Shown here one piece after another: positions 1 through 10,497 of a DNA stretch of 64,000 nt; position 1 is the first letter of the stretch; every line of letters starts with the position of its first letter. A model generated the notes under the pieces. It was not told the origin of the DNA and did not search any database. It was given only the letters and a program-made list of their open reading frames with translations. The stretch comes from Actinomycetospora termitidis. Lineage in GTDB: Bacteria; Actinomycetota; Actinomycetes; Mycobacteriales; Pseudonocardiaceae. The position numbers and the translations under genes were made by a program. The DNA lies in assembly GCF_030286555.1 (NCBI RefSeq), contig NZ_JASVWF010000002.1, positions 1,054,001 through 1,118,000 of the forward strand, given 5' to 3'.

Positions 1-108
1 ATCCCGCTCCCGGTGTCCGAGGCCATCGAGCTCGGCTTCACCGGGTGCTCCTGGTGCACCCCGGTGCAGTCGCTGGCGGAGCAGCACGGGGCGGAGAGCC
101 GCCGCTGA
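1..108 (+). CDS. C-terminal end of an unidentified protein (partial)
   Basis: Frame 1 is open from the first base to a TGA at 106-108, giving 35 residues that end in AEQHGAESRR. The fragment contains a Cys-Ser-Trp-Cys pair (GCSWC). Its start lies outside the window. It is too short to name a family; the two cysteines could be a metal or redox pair, but that is inference. The methyltransferase gene starts 32 nt downstream, so the two could be cotranscribed. Confidence 0.5.
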   Translation: MPLPVSEAIELGFTGCSWCTPVQSLAEQHGAESRR

Positions 109-140
109 CCGGAGGGCGTGCCGCGGCGCCGCGTGATCAG

Positions 141-959
141 ATGGGCGCCGTGGACACCTCGACCGGGATGCAGGCCCGCACCGCCGCCGATCGTTGGACC
201 GCCCTCATGGCGGCCCGGCGCGTCCCGGACGAGATCCTCGCGCACGCCCCCGCGAGCCCGTACCGCCAGGACCCCGAGCGGTTCCGCCCCGCCGTCGAAC
301 CGCCGGACACGCCCTCGCGGCGGGCGGCGGTGGCGTTCCTCGGGGCGTCGCCGGACCGGACCGTGCTCGACGTCGGGTGCGGGGTCGGGGCCGCGTCCCT
401 CGCGCTGGTGGGGGAGGCCCGCCACGTGATGGGTGTCGACCCGGCGTCGGACATGCTCGCGGCCTTCGCCGGCGCCTGCCTGGACCGGGGCATGCCCTAC
501 CAGGGCGTCCTCGGCTCCTGGCCGGAGGCGCTCGCGGACACCGGCACCGCGGACGTCGTGCTCTGCCACCACGTCGGCTACGACACCGACGACCTCGCGC
601 CGTTCGCGGCGGGACTCGGCGCGGCCGCGCACACGGGCGTCGTCATGGAGATCCACACCGAGCACCCGCAGGCATGGCTGGACCCCTTCTTCGAGCGCTT
701 CCACGGGCTGCGCCGCCCCGCGCCGCCGACGGCGGAGGACGCGATCGCGGTGCTCACCGAGCTGGGGGTCGCGCCACAGGTGGAGCGCTGGACCGCGGAG
801 GCCCGCCCCACGGAGGACCCGGACGCCCGCGCCGCCCGTGTGACCCGCCGGCTCTGCCTGCCCCCGGAGCGCGCCGGCGACGTCGCGGCCGCGCTCGCCG
901 CCCACGACGGACCGACCGCCCCGCCCCGCGACCGCGTCACGCTCACGTGGCGACCGTGA
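141..959 (+). CDS. Class I SAM-dependent methyltransferase
   Basis: A 272-residue cytosolic methyltransferase. SAM-binding motif I is VLDVGCGVGAAS at about residues 75-86, followed by the acidic end of strand 2 (VMGVDPASDML) and the post-motif ADVVLCHHV, which is the usual Methyltransf_11/25 order. The ATG at 141 was chosen because the reading frame upstream lacks protein-like composition and overlaps the previous gene. The substrate cannot be read from the sequence. The C-terminal third is rich in Ala and Arg and lacks known substrate domains. A small-molecule methyltransferase is the default reading. Confidence 0.8.
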   Translation: MGAVDTSTGMQARTAADRWTALMAARRVPDEILAHAPASPYRQDPERFRPAVEPPDTPSRRAAVAFLGASPDRTVLDVGCGVGAASLALVGEARHVMGVDPASDMLAAFAGACLDRGMPYQGVLGSWPEALADTGTADVVLCHHVGYDTDDLAPFAAGLGAAAHTGVVMEIHTEHPQAWLDPFFERFHGLRRPAPPTAEDAIAVLTELGVAPQVERWTAEARPTEDPDARAARVTRRLCLPPERAGDVAAALAAHDGPTAPPRDRVTLTWRP

Positions 960-1000
960 TCCCCACCGCCGGACCACCCGGTCGGGACGGGACCCGACGC

Positions 1001-1006
1001 TAGGAT
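1001..1006 (+). promoter_or_regulatory. Probable -10 box (TAGGAT) for the K+/H+ antiporter gene
   Basis: TAGGAT lies 42 nt before the GTG start, with a GGAGG ribosome-binding site at about 1035-1039. It fits the TAnnnT form seen repeatedly in this window. No convincing -35 is visible. Confidence 0.4.
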
Positions 1007-1048
1007 CACCGCTCTGGGTCGGGCGAGGCGAACGGAGGACCGCGGCGC

Positions 1049-2533
1049 GTGGACCGGCTGCCGCTGCTGCTCGGGATCGGCTCGGCCGTCGTCCTGCTCG
1101 CCGTCGTGGCCGTCCGCTTCTCGACCCGGCTCGGGCTGCCCTCGCTGCTGCTCTACCTCGGCATCGGGGTGCTCATCGGGGAGTCGGGCCTCGGCATCCG
1201 GTTCGACGACGCCGCCCTGACCCAGGCCCTCGGGGTCGCCGCTCTCGTGCTGATCCTCGCCGACGGCGGACTCTCCACCCGCTGGTCGACCGTGCGGCCG
1301 GCGCTGGGGCTGGGGATCGCGCTGTCGACGGTGTCGGTGGTCGTGAGCATCGCGGTCACCGGGTTCGCCCTGCACTGGCTGCTCGGCCTGGACCTGCGGG
1401 TCGGGTTCCTCTGGGGCGCCGTGCTCTCCTCCACCGACGCGGCCGCCGTGTTCAGCGTGCTGCGCGGCCTCGGGCTGGGCGGCCGGCTGGTGGGTTCGCT
1501 GGAACTGGAGTCCGGCCTCAACGACGCCCCCGTGTTCATCGCCGTCGTGCTGCTCTCCTCCGGGACGGCACTGTCCTGGACCGACCCGCTGCTCGTGGTC
1601 TACGAGCTCGCCCTCGGCGGGGTGCTCGGCGGGCTCCTCGGACGGCTCGGCGTGGCGGGGCTGAAACGGGCCGCACTTCCCGCGACCGGTCTGTACCCGC
1701 TCGCGACCCTGGCGGTCTGCGTCGGGGCGTTCGCCCTGGTGCAGAGCCTGCACGCCTCGGGCCTGCTGGCCTGCTACGTCGCCGCACTCGTGCTCGGCAA
1801 CGGCTCGCTGCCCCACCGCGAGGGCACCCGGTCCTTCGCCGAGGGCCTCGGGTGGCTCGCCCAGATCGGGCTCTTCGTGCTCCTGGGCCTCTACGTCTCA
1901 CCGGACCAGCTCCTCGCCGCCGTGGTCCCGGCCCTGATCGCCGCGGCCGTGCTGCTCGTCCTCGCCCGCCCGCTCTCGGTGGTCGCCGCCGCGTCCTGGT
2001 TCCGCATCCCGTGGCAGGAGCAGGCGTTCCTGTCCTGGGCCGGCCTGCGCGGTGCGGTCCCGATCGTGCTCGCGCTCGTGCCGCTGACCAGCGGGCTGCC
2101 CGGGGCCCGGGAACTGGTCGACGCGGTGTTCGTGCTGGTGGTGGTCCTGACGGTCGTGCAGGGCACCACCCTGCCCGCCGTCGCCCGGTTCCTCGGGCTC
2201 GCGAAGCCGCAGGTGCAGGAGATCGAGGTCGACGCCGCCCCCCTCGAGGCGCTGCGGGCCGACCTGCTGCAGATGACGGTGCCGCAGGGCTCGCGGATGC
2301 ACGGGGTGTACGTGCGCGAGCTGCGCCTGCCGGAGGGCACCGGCCTGTCGCTGGTCGTCCGTCGCGGCGCGAGCTTCACCCCGCAGGGCGACACCCGCCT
2401 CCAGGAGGGCGACCAGCTCCTCGTCGTCGCCACCGCGACCGCCCGGGAGGCGGCCGAGCGACGCCTGCGGGCGGTCGACCGTTCGGGCCGCCTCGCCCGC
2501 TGGCGCGGCGACTCCGGGACCGCGACGTCCTGA
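1049..2533 (+). CDS. CPA1/NhaP2-type potassium/proton antiporter with C-terminal RCK_C domain
   Basis: A 494-residue inner-membrane antiporter of the monovalent cation:proton antiporter family. About 12 hydrophobic segments fill residues 1-390. The family's core segments are recognisable: the SSTDAAAVFSVLR helix with its transport Asp, ESGLNDAP, and the late SWAGLRGAVPIVLAL segment. The C-terminal 90 residues (from about 395) form an RCK_C/TrkA_C domain, with MHGVYVRELRLPEGTGLSLVVRRG and ending in QEGDQLLVVATA. Length and architecture match annotated potassium/proton antiporters (PRK05326-like), which export K+ and help osmotic and pH homeostasis. GTG start with GGAGG upstream. Selectivity for K+ over Na+ is inferred from the RCK_C domain. 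Confidence 0.88.
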   Translation: MDRLPLLLGIGSAVVLLAVVAVRFSTRLGLPSLLLYLGIGVLIGESGLGIRFDDAALTQALGVAALVLILADGGLSTRWSTVRPALGLGIALSTVSVVVSIAVTGFALHWLLGLDLRVGFLWGAVLSSTDAAAVFSVLRGLGLGGRLVGSLELESGLNDAPVFIAVVLLSSGTALSWTDPLLVVYELALGGVLGGLLGRLGVAGLKRAALPATGLYPLATLAVCVGAFALVQSLHASGLLACYVAALVLGNGSLPHREGTRSFAEGLGWLAQIGLFVLLGLYVSPDQLLAAVVPALIAAAVLLVLARPLSVVAAASWFRIPWQEQAFLSWAGLRGAVPIVLALVPLTSGLPGARELVDAVFVLVVVLTVVQGTTLPAVARFLGLAKPQVQEIEVDAAPLEALRADLLQMTVPQGSRMHGVYVRELRLPEGTGLSLVVRRGASFTPQGDTRLQEGDQLLVVATATAREAAERRLRAVDRSGRLARWRGDSGTATS

Positions 2534-2579
2534 CGGGCCCTCACGGCGGGCACGCCGCGCGCCGGGGGAGGATGGAGCC

Positions 2580-3203
2580 ATGACCGACGCCGATGCCACC
2601 GAGCGCGGGGAGACCACACCGGCCGCCCCCCGGCGCCGGCTGCCGCTGCTGGTGGCCGTGACGGTGTTCGTCCTCGTGGTGGACCTCGCGACCAAGATCA
2701 CCGTCGTGGCCTCGATGGCCGACGGCGAGCGCATCCCGCTGCTGTTCGACGGCACGGTGAGCCTGGTCCTCGTCCGCAACCCCGGAGCCGCGTTCTCCCT
2801 GGCCACCGGGATGACCTGGCTGCTCACGCTGGTGGCCGTGGCGGTCGTCGTCGGGATCGCGCGCTTCGCCCGACGGCTGCGGTCGCCGGGCTGGGCGGTC
2901 GCGCTCGGGCTCGTGCTCGGGGGTGCCCTCGGCAACCTCGTCGACCGCTTCTTCCGCAGCCCGGGGCCGCTGCGCGGGCACGTCGTGGACTTCGTCTCGG
3001 TCGGCTGGTGGCCGGTGTTCAACGCCGCGGACTCCGCGATCTGCCTCGGCGGCGCCCTGCTGGTCGGGCTCGCGCTCTGGGGTGTGGAGATCGACGGGCG
3101 GCTCACGTCGAGGGCGGGAGACGGAGCGGAGCGGAGCTCGACCTCGGGGCTCGGCGAGTCGCTCGAGTCGCGCGAGGCGCCGGAGCCGAGGGACGCCCGA
3201 TGA
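2580..3203 (+). CDS. lspA: Lipoprotein signal peptidase (signal peptidase II)
   Basis: A 207-residue integral membrane aspartyl peptidase that cleaves prolipoprotein signal peptides before the lipidated Cys. Four membrane segments are visible. Signature motifs are [18 protein letters not shown] with the first catalytic Asp, and [18 protein letters not shown] with the second. The N-terminus (about 20 residues) and the charged, Glu/Arg/Ser-rich C-terminal tail are longer than in enterobacterial LspA, as is common in actinobacteria. ATG with GGAGG at about 2569. Its stop overlaps the start of the pseudouridine synthase (ATGA), so they are cotranscribed. A substrate is nearby: the GH12 protein at 36061 carries a lipobox. 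Confidence 0.95.
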   Translation: MTDADATERGETTPAAPRRRLPLLVAVTVFVLVVDLATKITVVASMADGERIPLLFDGTVSLVLVRNPGAAFSLATGMTWLLTLVAVAVVVGIARFARRLRSPGWAVALGLVLGGALGNLVDRFFRSPGPLRGHVVDFVSVGWWPVFNAADSAICLGGALLVGLALWGVEIDGRLTSRAGDGAERSSTSGLGESLESREAPEPRDAR

Positions 3204-4135
3204 CCCTGCGCACGCTCCCGGTGCCCGACGGGCTCGACGGCATGCGGCTGGACGCCGGGCTCTCCCGCATGCTCGGCCTCTCCCGCACCGTCGTCGCCAC
3301 CCTGGCCGAGGACGGGGCCGTCCGCCTCGACGGGGCCGCCGCGGGCAAGTCCGACCGGCTGGTCGCCGGCAGCTGGCTCGAGGTCGACCTGCCCGACCCC
3401 GAGCGGGAGCCGTCGGAGCGGGTCGTCACCGCGCGGGCGGTCGAGGGCCTCGAGGTGCTGTACGAGGACGACGAGATCGTGGTCGTCGACAAGCCCGTCG
3501 GGGTCGCCGTGCACCCGAGCCCCGGGTGGGGCGGCCCCACCGTGGTCGCCGGCCTCGCGGCGCTCGGGGTCTCGATCGCCACCTCCGGCGCCGCCGAGCG
3601 GCAGGGGATCGTGCACCGCCTGGACGCGGGGACGACCGGGGTGATGGTCGTCGCCAAGTCCGAGCGGGCGTACTCGGTGCTCAAGACCGCGTTCCGCGAG
3701 CGCACCGTGTCCAAGACCTACCTCGCCGTCGTCCAGGGGCACCCGGACCCGAGCGAGGGCACGATCGACGCGCCGATCGACCGGCACCCGAAGCACGAGT
3801 GGCGGTTCGCGGTGATGACCGACGGCAAGCCGTCCGTCACGCACTACCGCACCCTCGAGGCGTTCCCCGCGGCGTCGCTGCTCGAGGTGGAGCTGGAGAC
3901 CGGCCGCACCCACCAGATCCGCGTGCACTTCTCCGCCCTGCGCCACCCCTGCGTCGGGGACACCGGTTACGGCGCCGACCCGACGCTGTCCGCGCGCCTC
4001 GGCCTGACCAGGCAGTGGCTGCACGCCCACCGCCTCGGGCTGCACCACCCGGCCGACGGCCGGTGGGTGGAGTTCACCAGCGAGCCCCCGGCCGACCTGG
4101 CCCACGCCCTCGACGTGCTGCGGGCCTTGGCCTGA
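3200..4135 (+). CDS. RluA/RluD-family RNA pseudouridine synthase
   Basis: A 311-residue enzyme that isomerises uridine to pseudouridine in rRNA or tRNA. Residues 1-70 form an S4-like RNA-binding domain ([24 protein letters not shown]), followed by a catalytic domain with [15 protein letters not shown] and the family signature [16 protein letters not shown], in which Asp142 is the catalytic Asp. [11 protein letters not shown] is also present. The ATG at 3200 overlaps the lspA stop by 4 nt. The lspA-RluA pairing is conserved in actinobacteria (Rv1539-Rv1540 in M. tuberculosis, from memory). Which nucleotide it modifies (the RluD, RluC or RluA role) cannot be decided from sequence. Confidence 0.92.
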   Translation: MTLRTLPVPDGLDGMRLDAGLSRMLGLSRTVVATLAEDGAVRLDGAAAGKSDRLVAGSWLEVDLPDPEREPSERVVTARAVEGLEVLYEDDEIVVVDKPVGVAVHPSPGWGGPTVVAGLAALGVSIATSGAAERQGIVHRLDAGTTGVMVVAKSERAYSVLKTAFRERTVSKTYLAVVQGHPDPSEGTIDAPIDRHPKHEWRFAVMTDGKPSVTHYRTLEAFPAASLLEVELETGRTHQIRVHFSALRHPCVGDTGYGADPTLSARLGLTRQWLHAHRLGLHHPADGRWVEFTSEPPADLAHALDVLRALA

Positions 4136-4875
4136 GCGAGCCCGAGGACGCCGCCGACCTGCCGCGGTGGCCGCGCTACGCGATCGCGGCGGCGGTCCTG
4201 CTCGTCGTCCTGCTCGTGACGGCGTGGGTGGCCGGGCGGCAGGCGATCGGTCCCGACGACGGGGGAGCGCCGGTCTCGACCGACGTCGTCCGGCTCGGGC
4301 CCGAACCGGGCGAGGACGTCACCGCCTACCTCGCCCGTGCGGCCGCCGTCCCGGACCCCGCCGACCCCTCCGAGCGGCTCGCCCTCGTGCAGCTCGACGC
4401 GAGCCTGACGCCCGAGGCCGCCGCACCCGCCGTCGGGAGGACCGTGGCGTTGCGGGCGGTGGTGCGCGTGCCGTTCCCGCGGGTCCAGACCGCCCTGCGC
4501 GACGTCGACCTGCAGCCCGCGCCACCCGTGGCGGCCCTCCGCGCGGCCCTGACCACCGCGTCCGCGCAGGCCCGCCAGGACGCCGTCGCCGGGGTGCCGG
4601 GCACGCGCCGCACCGCGCTGGCCGCCGCCGAGGCCGCGGCGCTCGCCCGGCCGGACTGCGCCTGTCTGGTCGCGGCCGTCGTCCGCCTGGCCCCCGCCGA
4701 CGTGCCGGGTGTGCGGGCGCTCCCCGGCGTCCGTGCGGTGCAGGTGGCGCCGCCGGGCACCGCACGCTCCCGCCTGGCCCTCTCGCCGCTGCTGCCCGAC
4801 CAGGGACCGGGCCGTCCGGACGGTCCGGTCGTGGGTCCCGTTCCCGACGACGGGCCGGTGCCGGCCGGTGGGTGA
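4132..4875 (+). CDS. Single-pass membrane-anchored protein of unknown function, apparent CTG start
   Basis: The frame encodes about 247 residues: a short cytoplasmic start ([14 protein letters not shown]), one membrane helix ([19 protein letters not shown]) and an extracytoplasmic, Ala/Pro-rich region of about 210 residues with one Cys-Ala-Cys pair (RPDCACL). No family was recognised. The protein-like sequence begins right after the upstream stop, yet no ATG, GTG or TTG lies there in frame. The nearest is GTG at 4063, inside the preceding gene, or a GTG within the membrane helix. The codon at 4132 is CTG, forming CTGA with the stop of the pseudouridine synthase gene. The start is therefore uncertain. 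The [16 protein letters not shown] segment suggests a sensor-like or lipid-interacting domain only very weakly. Confidence 0.6.
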   Translation: MSEPEDAADLPRWPRYAIAAAVLLVVLLVTAWVAGRQAIGPDDGGAPVSTDVVRLGPEPGEDVTAYLARAAAVPDPADPSERLALVQLDASLTPEAAAPAVGRTVALRAVVRVPFPRVQTALRDVDLQPAPPVAALRAALTTASAQARQDAVAGVPGTRRTALAAAEAAALARPDCACLVAAVVRLAPADVPGVRALPGVRAVQVAPPGTARSRLALSPLLPDQGPGRPDGPVVGPVPDDGPVPAGG

Positions 4876-5045
4876 CCCCCCGACCGGGTACCGAGCGTGA
4901 CCGGTACCACCACGTGACATGCACGGCAGCGGCCGGACCTCGCAGGCTCCCGCGTGACGGAGGACCATGGAGGGTAATCGGGACATGAAGGCCGATGTGT
5001 CGTTCTGAATCGAATCGGCCGGCCGAGTTCGGGAAGGGGTCAGGG

Positions 5046-6335
5046 ATGGGTGCCGCGGTGTCCGAGGAGGTCGGGACGGTGGACCGGGACAGCGCCGACA
5101 GCCGTCCCCACGTCGTCGTCGTGGGGGCCGGGTTCGCGGGGCTGTCCGCGGTGCGCACGCTGCGCAAGGCCCCGGTGCGGGTCACGCTGATCGACCGTCA
5201 CAGCTACTCGACGTTCCAGCCGCTGCTCTACCAGGTGGCCACCGGCGCGCTGAACCCCGGTGACATCACCTACGGCGCGCGGGGGTTCATCGCGACGGTC
5301 GGCCGCAAGGGCGAGACCTGGGCGACCTTCCGCAAGGGCGTCGTCACGGAGATCGACCCCGAGGCGAAGGTGCTGACGCTCGACGTCGGGCCGCAGCTCT
5401 CCTACGACTACCTGGTGCTCGCCAACGGCGTCACCACGAACTACTTCGGCGTACCCGGGGCGCGGGAGAACGCCTACCCGATCTACACGCGCGCCGAGGC
5501 CCTCGCCGTGCGCGACCGCATGATGGGCTACCTCGACCACATCTCCGCGACCCGCGAGACCAGCGGCGCGTCCGTGGTGGTGGTCGGAGGCGGCGCCACC
5601 GGCGTGGAGATGGCCGGCACCCTCGCCGAGCTGCGCAACTCGATGCTGCCCACGCGCTTCCCCGAGCTCGACCCCGACCACGTCAAGGTCATCCTGCTCG
5701 AGATGACCGACAAGGTCCTCGGGCCGTTCGACGCCAAGCTGCGCACCTACGCGGCCCACCAGCTCCGCGAGCGGGGCGTGGAGCTGCGTCTGGGCACGGC
5801 GGTCGCCGAGGTCCGGCCGGACCGGGTCGTCCTCAAGGACGGCGAGGAGATCCCGGCGCAGATGACCATCTGGGCGACCGGGGTCGCCGCGCACGACACC
5901 GTCAAGAAGTGGGGCCTGACCCAGGGCCGCGGCGGCCGCATCGTCGTGAACGACCAGCTGCGGGTCGCCGAGCACCCCGACGTCTTCGTCGCGGGCGACA
6001 TCGGCGTCATCGACGACAACCCGCTGCCGCAGCTCGCGCAGCCGGCGATCCAGACCGGGGCGCAGGCCGGCAAGAACCTGCTCGCCGTCCTCGAGGGTCG
6101 CCCGACGGCGCCGTTCAAGTACTTCGACAAGGGCACGATGGCGACGATCGGCCGCCGCGCCGCCGTCGCCGAGATCGCCCACGGGCCCAAGCTGACCGGC
6201 ACCATCGCCTGGCTGGCGTGGATGTTCGTGCACGTGTTCGCGCTGCTCGGCAACCGCAACCGGATCATGGTGTCGCTGGCGCTGCTGTTCCGCTACGTCG
6301 GTCAACGGCGGTCCCAGCTCGTCGTCGGCGACTGA
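5046..6335 (+). CDS. ndh: Type II NADH:quinone oxidoreductase (NDH-2)
   Basis: A 429-residue peripheral-membrane FAD enzyme that oxidises NADH and reduces menaquinone without pumping protons. Two dinucleotide folds are visible: VVVVGAGFAGLSAVRTL for FAD at about residue 20, and VVVVGGGATGVEMAGTLAEL for NAD(P)H at about 178. The NDH-2 quinone-site motif follows (QLAQPAIQTGAQAGKNL, with AGDIG before it). A C-terminal amphipathic/hydrophobic stretch (IAWLAWMFVHVFALLGNRNRIMVSLALLFRYVGQRR) provides membrane docking, as in mycobacterial Ndh. The ATG at 5046 is chosen over 4995 because of the AAGGGGTCAGGG ribosome-binding region and the fit to homologues. A second NDH-2-like gene lies at 57821. Confidence 0.93.
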   Translation: MGAAVSEEVGTVDRDSADSRPHVVVVGAGFAGLSAVRTLRKAPVRVTLIDRHSYSTFQPLLYQVATGALNPGDITYGARGFIATVGRKGETWATFRKGVVTEIDPEAKVLTLDVGPQLSYDYLVLANGVTTNYFGVPGARENAYPIYTRAEALAVRDRMMGYLDHISATRETSGASVVVVGGGATGVEMAGTLAELRNSMLPTRFPELDPDHVKVILLEMTDKVLGPFDAKLRTYAAHQLRERGVELRLGTAVAEVRPDRVVLKDGEEIPAQMTIWATGVAAHDTVKKWGLTQGRGGRIVVNDQLRVAEHPDVFVAGDIGVIDDNPLPQLAQPAIQTGAQAGKNLLAVLEGRPTAPFKYFDKGTMATIGRRAAVAEIAHGPKLTGTIAWLAWMFVHVFALLGNRNRIMVSLALLFRYVGQRRSQLVVGD

Positions 6336-6420
6336 GTCCCGGCCGCCGCGGCGGCATGGCTCCTCCGGGGGACGGCCCGGGCCCCTCGTGAGCGGGACGC
6401 GGGTCCCGCCGTCGGAACCC

Positions 6421-6426
6421 TAGGCT
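6421..6426 (+). promoter_or_regulatory. -10 box TAGGCT, leaderless start of the histidine kinase gene
   Basis: TAGGCT ends 7 nt before the ATG at 6434, and no Shine-Dalgarno sequence lies between. Transcription would begin at or next to the start codon. Confidence 0.55.
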
Positions 6427-6433
6427 CCGCCCC

Positions 6434-7548
6434 ATGGCCGAGTCCTCGCCGCTGCGCACCTGGGTGCTGCCCGGGGCGGCGGCCGCGGTGACGCTCGCGA
6501 TCGCGTGGCCGACGGCGGTCCCGGAGCTCGGCGTCGGCCCGGCCGTGGCGCTGCCGCTGGGGCTCGCGGCGGCGCTGCCCGTCGCCGGGATCGTCGCCGC
6601 CCCGATGCCGGCGTGGGCCCTCTCGTTCGTCGCCGCGCTCGTGGTCGCGGGGAGCGTCGGGGAGGTTCCCGGCGACCTCTGGCCGGTCGCGGTGATGCAC
6701 GGGATCGCGCTGCTCGCGCTGCTGGTGGCCGTGGTGCTGGCCGCGCGGTGGTGGGAGGTGCTCGCGGCGACCGTCGCGACGGCGGCGCTGTTCGGCATCG
6801 GCGCGGGCTCGTGGTCGTGGGGGCTGGTGATCGTCCCCGGCCTCGCGGTGGTCGCGTGGCTGGGCCGCCAGCTGGTGACGTCGCGGCGGCAGCTGGCCGC
6901 CTCGGAGGAGGCCTCGGAGCTCGAACGGGCGCGCCGCGCCGTGCTCGAGGAACGGGCCCGCATCGCCCGGGACCTGCACGACGTCGTCGCGCACTCGATG
7001 TCGATGATCGTGGTGCGCACCGAGACCGCGGCCTACCGGCTGCCCGGCCTGCCCGACGACGCGCGGGGAGAGCTGGCCGACATCGGTGCCGCCGCCCGCG
7101 CCTCGCTCGGTGAGGTGCGGACCCTGCTGGGGGTGCTGCACGATCCGGCGGCGGAGGCGGCGCGGACGCCCGCACCGGGTCTCGACGACGTCGACGAGCT
7201 GCTCGAGGGCGCCCGCCGCGCCGGGATGGCGCTGACCGTGGACCGTCGGGGCACCGACGAGCCGCTCGGCGCGGCCGCCGGACTCTCGCTGCACCGGATC
7301 CTCGCGGAGTCCCTGGCGAACGCCGCCCGGCACGCGGCGGGGGCCCCGGTCGAGGTCGTGCTGGACGGTGGGGAGGCCGAGGTCCGGCTCGCCGTCACGA
7401 ACCCGTCCGGCGAGGATGCCGGCCCGGGCTCGGGCATCGGCGTGCCCGGGATGCGGGACCGGGCCGCGGTCGTCGGGGGCCAGCTGGAGGCCGGACCCGG
7501 TCCCGACGGCGGGTGGCGGGTCAGCGCGGTGCTCCCGCGGGAGGTCCC

Positions 7549-7552
<4 letters not shown>
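6434..7552 (+). CDS. Sensor histidine kinase, HisKA_3 (NarL/LuxR-type) family
   Basis: A 372-residue membrane kinase. Residues 1-150 hold about five membrane segments with little periplasmic loop, so the signal is probably membrane-borne. The dimerisation/phosphoacceptor helix reads RARIARDLHDVVAHSMSMI, with His182 as the phosphorylated residue. The HATPase domain shows LAESLANAARHA (N box) and GIGVPGMRDRAAVVGG (G box). The stop overlaps the start of the response regulator (GTGA), so the pair is translationally coupled. The stimulus is unknown; the arrangement resembles the many DesK/LiaS-like systems of actinomycetes. Confidence 0.9.
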
Positions 7553-9268
<1,716 letters not shown>

Positions 9269-9301
9269 GTCGCGGCCCCCGGTGTCGACGGGCGGCACCC
9301 C

Positions 9302-9317
9302 GACAGGGCAACCTGTC
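9302..9317 (+). other. Small GCAA-tetraloop hairpin just before the dapA-like start
   Basis: GACAGG-GCAA-CCTGTC forms a 6-bp stem capped by a GNRA-class tetraloop, ending 3 nt before the GTG at 9321. If 9321 is the start, the hairpin occupies the ribosome-binding position and could limit translation. If translation starts at GTG 9282, it is simply coding sequence. Confidence 0.35.
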
Positions 9318-9320
9318 CGG

Positions 9321-10163
9321 GTGTCGCTCGGAACCGTCCTCACCGCCATCGTCACGCCCTTCGACGAGCAGGGGGCGGTGGACGAGAAGACCTTCGTCGA
9401 CCTGATGCACCACCTCGCGGCGCACGGGTCCGACGGCATCGTCGTGTGCGGGACCACCGGTGAGTCGCCCACGCTCTCGATCGAGGAGCACATGCGCCTC
9501 GTCGAGCTGGCCTGCTCCGAGCGTCCGGCGGGCGTGACGATCGTGGGGTCCGCCGGCTCGAACGACACCCGCCACGCCGTCGAGATGACCGAGCGGGCGA
9601 CGACCGCCGGCGTCGACGCGATCCTGTCGGTCACGCCGTACTACAACCGGCCGAACCGTCGGGGGCTGGCCGCGCACTACGGCGAGATCGCGCGGGCCAC
9701 CGACAAGCCGATCGTGCTCTACAACATCCCGTCGCGCTGCGCCCGGGACATCGCGAACGACGAGCTCGCGGAGCTGGCCCAGATCGAGCACGTCGACTAC
9801 GTCAAGCAGGCCGCGAACGCGAACCTCGCCAAGGTCGACGGCCTCGGCATCTACGCGGGCAACGACGAGCTGTACGCCCCGGTCCTCGACCTCGGGGAGT
9901 GCGGCGTCATCTCCGTCGCCTCGCACGTCTGCGGCGACCTGATGGCGCGCATGGCCCGCGAGCCGGAGCACCGCGCCGAGCTCGAGGCGACGTTCAAGCC
10001 GATCCTGGACGCGCTCGCCGTCACCGTGAACCCGATCCCGGTCAAGGCCGCGCTGGCGATGCTGGGTCTCTGCGGTCCGGGGCTGCGCCTGCCGCTGGTC
10101 GAGGCGTCGGACGAGGAGCAGGCCGTCGTGCGCTCCGCGCTGGAGGGTGCGGGGCTGCTGTAG
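9321..10163 (+). CDS. dapA: 4-hydroxy-tetrahydrodipicolinate synthase / DapA-family aldolase
   Basis: A 280-residue TIM-barrel enzyme condensing pyruvate with aspartate semialdehyde in lysine and diaminopimelate synthesis. It shows GTTGESPTLS, the Tyr of YNIPSR, and the Schiff-base Lys of VDYVKQAA, which is residue 162 if translation begins at GTG 9321. That matches E. coli Lys161 and favours this start over GTG 9282. The VKQAANANL and GNDELYAPVLDLGECGVISVASH segments keep the family pattern. The position next to mdh rather than dapB or ftsK, and divergence from the mycobacterial DapA sequence, leave open a paralogous DapA/NAL-family aldolase. Confidence 0.8.
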   Translation: MSLGTVLTAIVTPFDEQGAVDEKTFVDLMHHLAAHGSDGIVVCGTTGESPTLSIEEHMRLVELACSERPAGVTIVGSAGSNDTRHAVEMTERATTAGVDAILSVTPYYNRPNRRGLAAHYGEIARATDKPIVLYNIPSRCARDIANDELAELAQIEHVDYVKQAANANLAKVDGLGIYAGNDELYAPVLDLGECGVISVASHVCGDLMARMAREPEHRAELEATFKPILDALAVTVNPIPVKAALAMLGLCGPGLRLPLVEASDEEQAVVRSALEGAGLL

Positions 10164-10185
10164 GTGCGGGGTCGCCGGCCGTCGT

Positions 10186-10276
10186 CTTGTCGTGGGCTAC
10201 TCCGGCCGGCGGGGCGTCTTGTCGCGGGGATTCACAGCGACAAGGTGCGGGCGGACCGTCAACAACCCGCGACAAG
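10186..10276. repeat. CTTGTCG inverted-repeat cluster
   Basis: CTTGTCGTGGG at 10186-10196 and CTTGTCGCGGG at 10218-10228 face CGACAAG at 10238-10244 and CCCGCGACAAG at 10266-10276. The second and fourth copies form a perfect 11-bp inverted repeat with a 37-nt loop. It could fold as a transcription terminator for dapA or be a mobile miniature repeat; no T-tract follows. Confidence 0.6.
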
Positions 10277-10301
10277 GTGCCGCGGCGGCGAGCCCCGTCC
10301 T

Positions 10302-10410
10302 GAGCGAGGGGCCCCTCCGCTCGATCTATTCGCCGAAGGGCGCCCACGGCCCACCGACCACCGGATGGCGAAGGGCGCCCACGGCCCGTCTACCCGACTG
10401 ATGGGCCCTT
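10302..10410 (-). repeat. GAGCGAAGGG-type dispersed element, copy A (inverted)
   Basis: Contains a near-palindrome at 10302-10322 (GAGCG, GGGGCCCC core, CGCTC) and two direct copies of a GAAGGGCGCCCACGGCCC unit about 36 nt apart. Bases 10366-10395 are the exact reverse complement of 51701-51730 in copy C, a 30-bp perfect match across 41 kb. Confidence 0.75.
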
Positions 10411-10497
10411 CGGTCCGTGGGGCGACCGGGCCGGCGCCCGTCGACTGTCGGCCCCCTCCGTCACCCTCCTCGCAGCGGACGACACGAGGAGGAACCG

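Larger units (their letters stand above)
10164..10497. other. 334-bp gap filled by two repeat families
   Basis: No gene was found. The left part carries four copies of a CTTGTCG/CGACAAG element, and the right part carries the GAGCGAAGGG/GGGCGCCC hairpin family also found at 25.6 and 51.7 kb. Both lie downstream of the dapA-like gene and upstream of a small Cys-rich gene with its own ribosome-binding site. Confidence 0.7.

Noticed and set aside
1898-4105. Minus-strand open frame of 735 codons opposite lspA and the pseudouridine synthase
   Set aside because: Shadow of three well-supported plus-strand genes; sequence lacks domains.
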